NCBI GenBank assembly: GCA_036264235.1
Contig: DATARH010000311.1
Location: forward strand, 1-10,469
Reading direction: 5' to 3'
Source of the DNA: DATARH01 sp036264235
Lineage (GTDB): Bacteria > Pseudomonadota > Alphaproteobacteria > ATCC43930 > CGMCC-115725
DNA: 10,469 nt
In this document: positions 7,866 through 10,469 of the stretch, piece by piece
Layout: each line of letters opens with the position of its first letter
Position numbering within the stretch: the first letter of the stretch is position 1
Notes under the pieces: model-generated
Databases searched by the model: none
Seen by the model: only the letters and a program-made list of their open reading frames with translations
What the model was told of the DNA's origin: nothing
Translations under genes and position numbers: made by a program

Positions 7866-8351
7866 TCAGGCCAAGGCGCGGTCTTCGAGGCGGATGCGGC
7901 GGCCAAGCAGTGCGGCATTGGCGATCGAAAAGACGAGCGCGATCGCGACCGCGCCGAAGGCGAGCGGCAGCAGCGCGATCTCACCGGCTACGATCAGGTA
8001 ATTCGGATGGCGGACGAAGCGGTAAGGGCCGTCTCGCACCGGCGGCGCCGCCGGCAGCACGATCAGCCGTGTCGTCCAGCGCCGGCCGAGGCTGGCGACC
8101 ACCCAGACCCGGCAAAGCTGCAGCAAACCGAAGAACCCGAGCAGCGGCCAGGATGGCGGTCTCGCCGGTGGAACAAGCAGTGCAAGGCTGAGCAGCCAGC
8201 CAGCATGCAATGCGACGAACAGCGGGTAGCCGGCGCGGTCGATCTCGAAGCCGCCGAGCGCCAGCAGCCGCCGCGTGTTGGTCCGGGCGAGCGCCAACTC
8301 GCTGACACGCTGCAGCGTCACCAGCGCGAGCACAATGTGCAGCACGCTCAT
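7866..8351 (-). CDS. ICMT-family membrane methyltransferase, PKS partner
   Basis: This 161-residue integral membrane protein has hydrophobic segments at about 2-12, 43-61, 68-88 and 118-148. The family motif RDGPYRFVRHPNYLIVAGE (106-124) and the C-terminal RIRLEDRAL (152-160) mark the SAM-binding half of isoprenylcysteine carboxyl methyltransferase (ICMT)-like enzymes. Bacteria lack prenylated CaaX proteins; in Bacillus subtilis a relative paired with a type III PKS O-methylates alkylpyrones. The ATG at 8351 overlaps the PKS stop as ATGA and has GGAA nine bases upstream, so the two are co-translated. The same frame stays open upstream to 8732, but that stretch is arginine-rich shadow of the PKS gene and is excluded. 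The role, capping a hydroxyl on the PKS product, is inferred from this pairing. Confidence 0.85.
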   Translation of the reverse strand: MSVLHIVLALVTLQRVSELALARTNTRRLLALGGFEIDRAGYPLFVALHAGWLLSLALLVPPARPPSWPLLGFFGLLQLCRVWVVASLGRRWTTRLIVLPAAPPVRDGPYRFVRHPNYLIVAGEIALLPLAFGAVAIALVFSIANAALLGRRIRLEDRALA

Positions 8352-9412
8352 CGGTTTTCCAGCAACACGAACCCCGCGGTGAAGCCGGGCCCCAGCGCCG
8401 TCACCAGGGCGCGCTGCCATGCCTCGCCGCTCTGCCGCGCCTTGGCGAGGACGCGTTCCAACACGAACAGCACGCTCACCGCCGACATATTGCCAAAATC
8501 GCGCAACACCGCGCGTTCTTCGGCCAGCGTGCCGCGCTCGAGCCCGAAGGCGCTCTCGCAGGCGGTCACGACCTTTGGCCCGCCGGGATGGCAGATGAAG
8601 CGGTCGATGTCGCCGAGCCGCAGCCCGTGGGACGCGAGGAAGGCGCGCGCGGCATCGCCAAGTTCGGCCGTGACCAAGCGCGGGATGTCGCGCGAGAAGA
8701 TCGGTTTTAGCCCGTCCTCGGCAACATCCCATCCCATCACGTCGAGACTGTCCGGCCAGGTGTGCTCGCCGGCAGCGGCGATCGCCGGTCCCGTGCCGCC
8801 GCAGCGCAGCAGCACCGCGGCGGCGCCGTCACCGAACAAGGCGCTGGCGACGATGCTGCTCTTCGCCAGATCGTGCCGGCGGAACCACAGGCTGCACAAT
8901 TCGACGACCAGGAACAGCACCGCCTTGTCCGGCATCGCCGCGGCAAGCGTCGCCGCCCGGGCCAACCCGATCGCGCCGCCGCCGCAGCCGAGACCGAAGA
9001 TCGGCAGCCGCTGTACGTTGCGCGGCAGGTGCATCCGGTCGAGCAGCCGCGCGTCGAGACTCGGCGTCGCGACGCCGGTGGTCGAGACGGTGACAACGGC
9101 GCCAATATCCTCCGCCCGGAGATCGGCGAAATCGAGGGCGCGCCCGGCGACCAGTTCGAGCAGATCGACGGCCGCGGCGAGGTATTGCCGGTTGCGCTCC
9201 GGCCAGCTTTGCGGCTGGTCAAACCAGTCGAATGGCATCGGCGAATAGCGCTGCTCGATGCCGCTGTTGCCAAACACCGGGCGCAACCGCTCGAACTCGG
9301 CCGCGGCGCCGAACATTGGGGTGACGCGGTCGAGAACTGTCGTCTGTTCGAGCCGATGCTGTGGGACGGCTGTCGCGATTGCGACGATATTGGCCTTAGG
9401 GATCGCGGTCAT
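8348..9412 (-). CDS. Type III polyketide synthase (chalcone/stilbene synthase family)
   Basis: This 354-residue thiolase-fold enzyme probably forms homodimers. It would extend an acyl-CoA starter with malonyl-CoA and cyclise the chain to a pyrone or resorcinol. The catalytic triad is intact: Cys143 in IFGLGCGGGAIGL, His275 in FICHPGGPK and Asn308 in DFGNMSAVSVLF. ALFGDGAAAVLL (191-202) and the C-terminal GPGF (341-344) are also family hallmarks. By manual alignment to plant chalcone synthase, gatekeeper Phe215 is kept (F177) while Phe265 is replaced by Pro237, which could widen the pocket for long-chain starters. The nucleophile loop reads GCGGG where many bacterial relatives have GCAGG. The ATG at 9412 has GGTGAAG close upstream. 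It is coupled to the ICMT-type gene by an ATGA overlap. The starter and product are not determined. Confidence 0.93.
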   Translation of the reverse strand: MTAIPKANIVAIATAVPQHRLEQTTVLDRVTPMFGAAAEFERLRPVFGNSGIEQRYSPMPFDWFDQPQSWPERNRQYLAAAVDLLELVAGRALDFADLRAEDIGAVVTVSTTGVATPSLDARLLDRMHLPRNVQRLPIFGLGCGGGAIGLARAATLAAAMPDKAVLFLVVELCSLWFRRHDLAKSSIVASALFGDGAAAVLLRCGGTGPAIAAAGEHTWPDSLDVMGWDVAEDGLKPIFSRDIPRLVTAELGDAARAFLASHGLRLGDIDRFICHPGGPKVVTACESAFGLERGTLAEERAVLRDFGNMSAVSVLFVLERVLAKARQSGEAWQRALVTALGPGFTAGFVLLENR

Positions 9413-9459
9413 ACTTCACCCAGGCGTGGCCAACGCGGGCCGCACGCTAGGCCACCGGG

Positions 9460-9473
9460 CGGGCGCGCGCCCG
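9460..9473. other. 14-base perfect GC palindrome upstream of the PKS gene
   Basis: CGGGCGCGCGCCCG is perfectly self-complementary and lies about 50 bases before the PKS start, in the 151-bp gap after the amidohydrolase gene. It could be an operator or a hairpin, or a chance product of the high G+C. No -35/-10 pair for the PKS gene could be assigned with confidence in this gap. Confidence 0.25.
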
Positions 9474-9509
9474 TCACGATTCCGCGATCAGCACGGCAGG
9501 TTTCGCGAC

Positions 9510-9544
9510 GCTCGGCCGCCCCTCTATGCGGGGTTGGGCCGAGC
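9510..9544 (-). terminator. Strong GC-rich hairpin after the amidohydrolase gene
   Basis: GCTCGGCC (9510-9517) pairs with GGCCGAGC (9537-9544), and an inner CCCC/GGGG (9519-9522 with 9530-9533) extends the stem. It starts 20 bases after the amidohydrolase stop on the minus strand. There is no T-run, so it may act with Rho or as an mRNA-stabilising 3' end. It suggests that the amidohydrolase and the PKS pair are mostly separate transcripts. Confidence 0.5.
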
Positions 9545-9563
9545 AGCGCCAATCGAGTCTTCG

Positions 9564-10469
9564 CTAGTTCACCAGGCGGTAGAACTTCGCGGCATTCTCG
9601 CAGGTGATTTTGTGCACGATTTCCGCCGGCAGGCCGGCGAACTGCTCGTCGATATATTTCTGCGATTCCGGCCAGACACCATCCGTGTGCGGGTAATCCG
9701 AGCCCCACATGATGGTCTCGGCCCCGACATCCTCGATCAGCTTGGCTCCAATCGGGTCGAACTGGAAGGTCGCGCGGCACTGGCGGCGCCAGTATTCGCT
9801 CGGCTTCAGCTTCATTAGGTCGCGGAAGCGGTCCTCGAACTCGAAATCCATGCGGTGCAGCGCATAGGGGATCCAGCCGACGCCGCTCTCGCCGAAACCG
9901 ATGCGCAGGTTCGGGTGCCGTTCGAACACCCCGGCGCCCATCATTCCGGCCATGATATGGATGAGGCCCATCTGGAACGCCGAGACGCCGGTGAACATTG
10001 CGGCGCGCTGCACCTGGCGAACTTCGGTGCGCGAGCGCGGCGCCGTCGTCGGGAAGGTGTGGAAATGCAACGGCAGGTCGACTTCGGCGACCGCCTGCCA
10101 CAGCGGCTCCCAAACCGGGTGCCACATCGGTTCCATGTCCCAGGAGCACGACAGTTCGAGGCCGCGCAGCCCCATCTTCGAGACGCGGTGGACCTCCTTT
10201 ACGGCTTCGTCGACACTGCCGTAGGGCAGGCAGGCCAGACCGATATGGCGGTCCGGATAATGACTGCAGAATTCCTTCAGCCAGTCATTGTAGATGCGCA
10301 GCACTTCGTTCGAGGCTTCCACATCGTTGAGCTTCGACGCGGTCCCGAGGATGCCGTAGATGACCTCGGCGTCGACCCCGTCCATCTCCATGTCCTTGAG
10401 GCGAAGGTGTGGATCGCGGCAGCGGTACTTGCCCTTTTTGGCATCCGAGTACAGACCGGCTTCGGCCAT
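9564..10469 (-). CDS. Amidohydrolase_2 (ACMSD-like) family protein, N-terminus cut by window edge
   Basis: This is a metal-dependent TIM-barrel hydrolase or decarboxylase. The visible 301 residues carry LHFH (134-137, second metal-ligand region), the family stretch GFGESGVGWIPYALHRMDFE (191-210) and WGSDYPHTDG (255-264) with the catalytic or metal-binding Asp. The N-terminal HxH metal motif is absent because it should lie beyond the right edge. An ATG happens to be the last codon in the window, but the real start is almost certainly further upstream. The family includes 2-amino-3-carboxymuconate-semialdehyde decarboxylase and resorcylate decarboxylases, plus many uncharacterised members of catabolic clusters. 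The exact substrate is unknown. It lies upstream of the type III PKS on the same strand, separated by 151 bases and a hairpin, so a shared pathway is possible but not shown. Confidence 0.85.
   Translation of the reverse strand: MAEAGLYSDAKKGKYRCRDPHLRLKDMEMDGVDAEVIYGILGTASKLNDVEASNEVLRIYNDWLKEFCSHYPDRHIGLACLPYGSVDEAVKEVHRVSKMGLRGLELSCSWDMEPMWHPVWEPLWQAVAEVDLPLHFHTFPTTAPRSRTEVRQVQRAAMFTGVSAFQMGLIHIMAGMMGAGVFERHPNLRIGFGESGVGWIPYALHRMDFEFEDRFRDLMKLKPSEYWRRQCRATFQFDPIGAKLIEDVGAETIMWGSDYPHTDGVWPESQKYIDEQFAGLPAEIVHKITCENAAKFYRLVN

Noticed and set aside
8352..8732. Upstream extension of the methyltransferase frame to an ATG at 8732
   Set aside because: The extra 127 residues are an arginine-rich shadow of the PKS; the ATG at 8351 has a Shine-Dalgarno and the ATGA overlap.

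Overview
The window is GC-rich throughout (roughly two thirds G+C by eye). It reads as chromosomal DNA of an alphaproteobacterium, probably from the Bradyrhizobium / wider Hyphomicrobiales group. That placement rests on protein style (serial-GAF sensor with ENARLITETREAL linkers, a DUF5681-type protein, EmrAB with alphaproteobacterial motifs) and is not proven. Except for one broken gene, everything lies on the minus strand, so the genes read from high to low coordinates.

Right part (about 7866-10469). A 5'-truncated amidohydrolase (amidohydrolase_2/ACMSD-like) ends at 9564 and is followed by a strong GC-rich hairpin. Then come a type III polyketide synthase with an intact Cys-His-Asn triad (8348-9412) and a small membrane methyltransferase of the isoprenylcysteine carboxyl methyltransferase (ICMT) family (7866-8351). 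The last two overlap by 4 bases (ATGA). PKS plus ICMT-type methyltransferase is a known pairing for bacterial alkylpyrone or phenolic lipid synthesis, so the likely product is an O-methylated long-chain pyrone or resorcinol. The chemistry here is inferred.

Middle (4446-7737). A MarR-family regulator, an EmrA-type membrane fusion protein and an EmrB/QacA-type 14-TM MFS pump form a tight operon. The joints are 4-base GTGA and TTGA overlaps with non-ATG starts. An 18-base imperfect palindrome overlaps the predicted -10 box in front of marR, which fits autorepression. The operon lies 128 bp behind the PKS pair on the same strand. A working model is that the pump exports, or is induced by, the phenolic or pyrone product.

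Left part (1-4389). A plus-strand DUF5681-type gene (3522-4389) is split by one frame change near 3750-3765, so it is either a pseudogene or a sequence error. It converges on emrB, and a perfect 9-bp stem-loop sits at the junction. A very long minus-strand gene starts at 3286 and runs off the left edge. Its 1095 visible codons are one uninterrupted frame holding six tandem GAF domains, joined by nearly identical helical linkers that are also repeated at the DNA level. No output domain is inside the window. No RNA genes, IS elements, CRISPR arrays or origins were seen.
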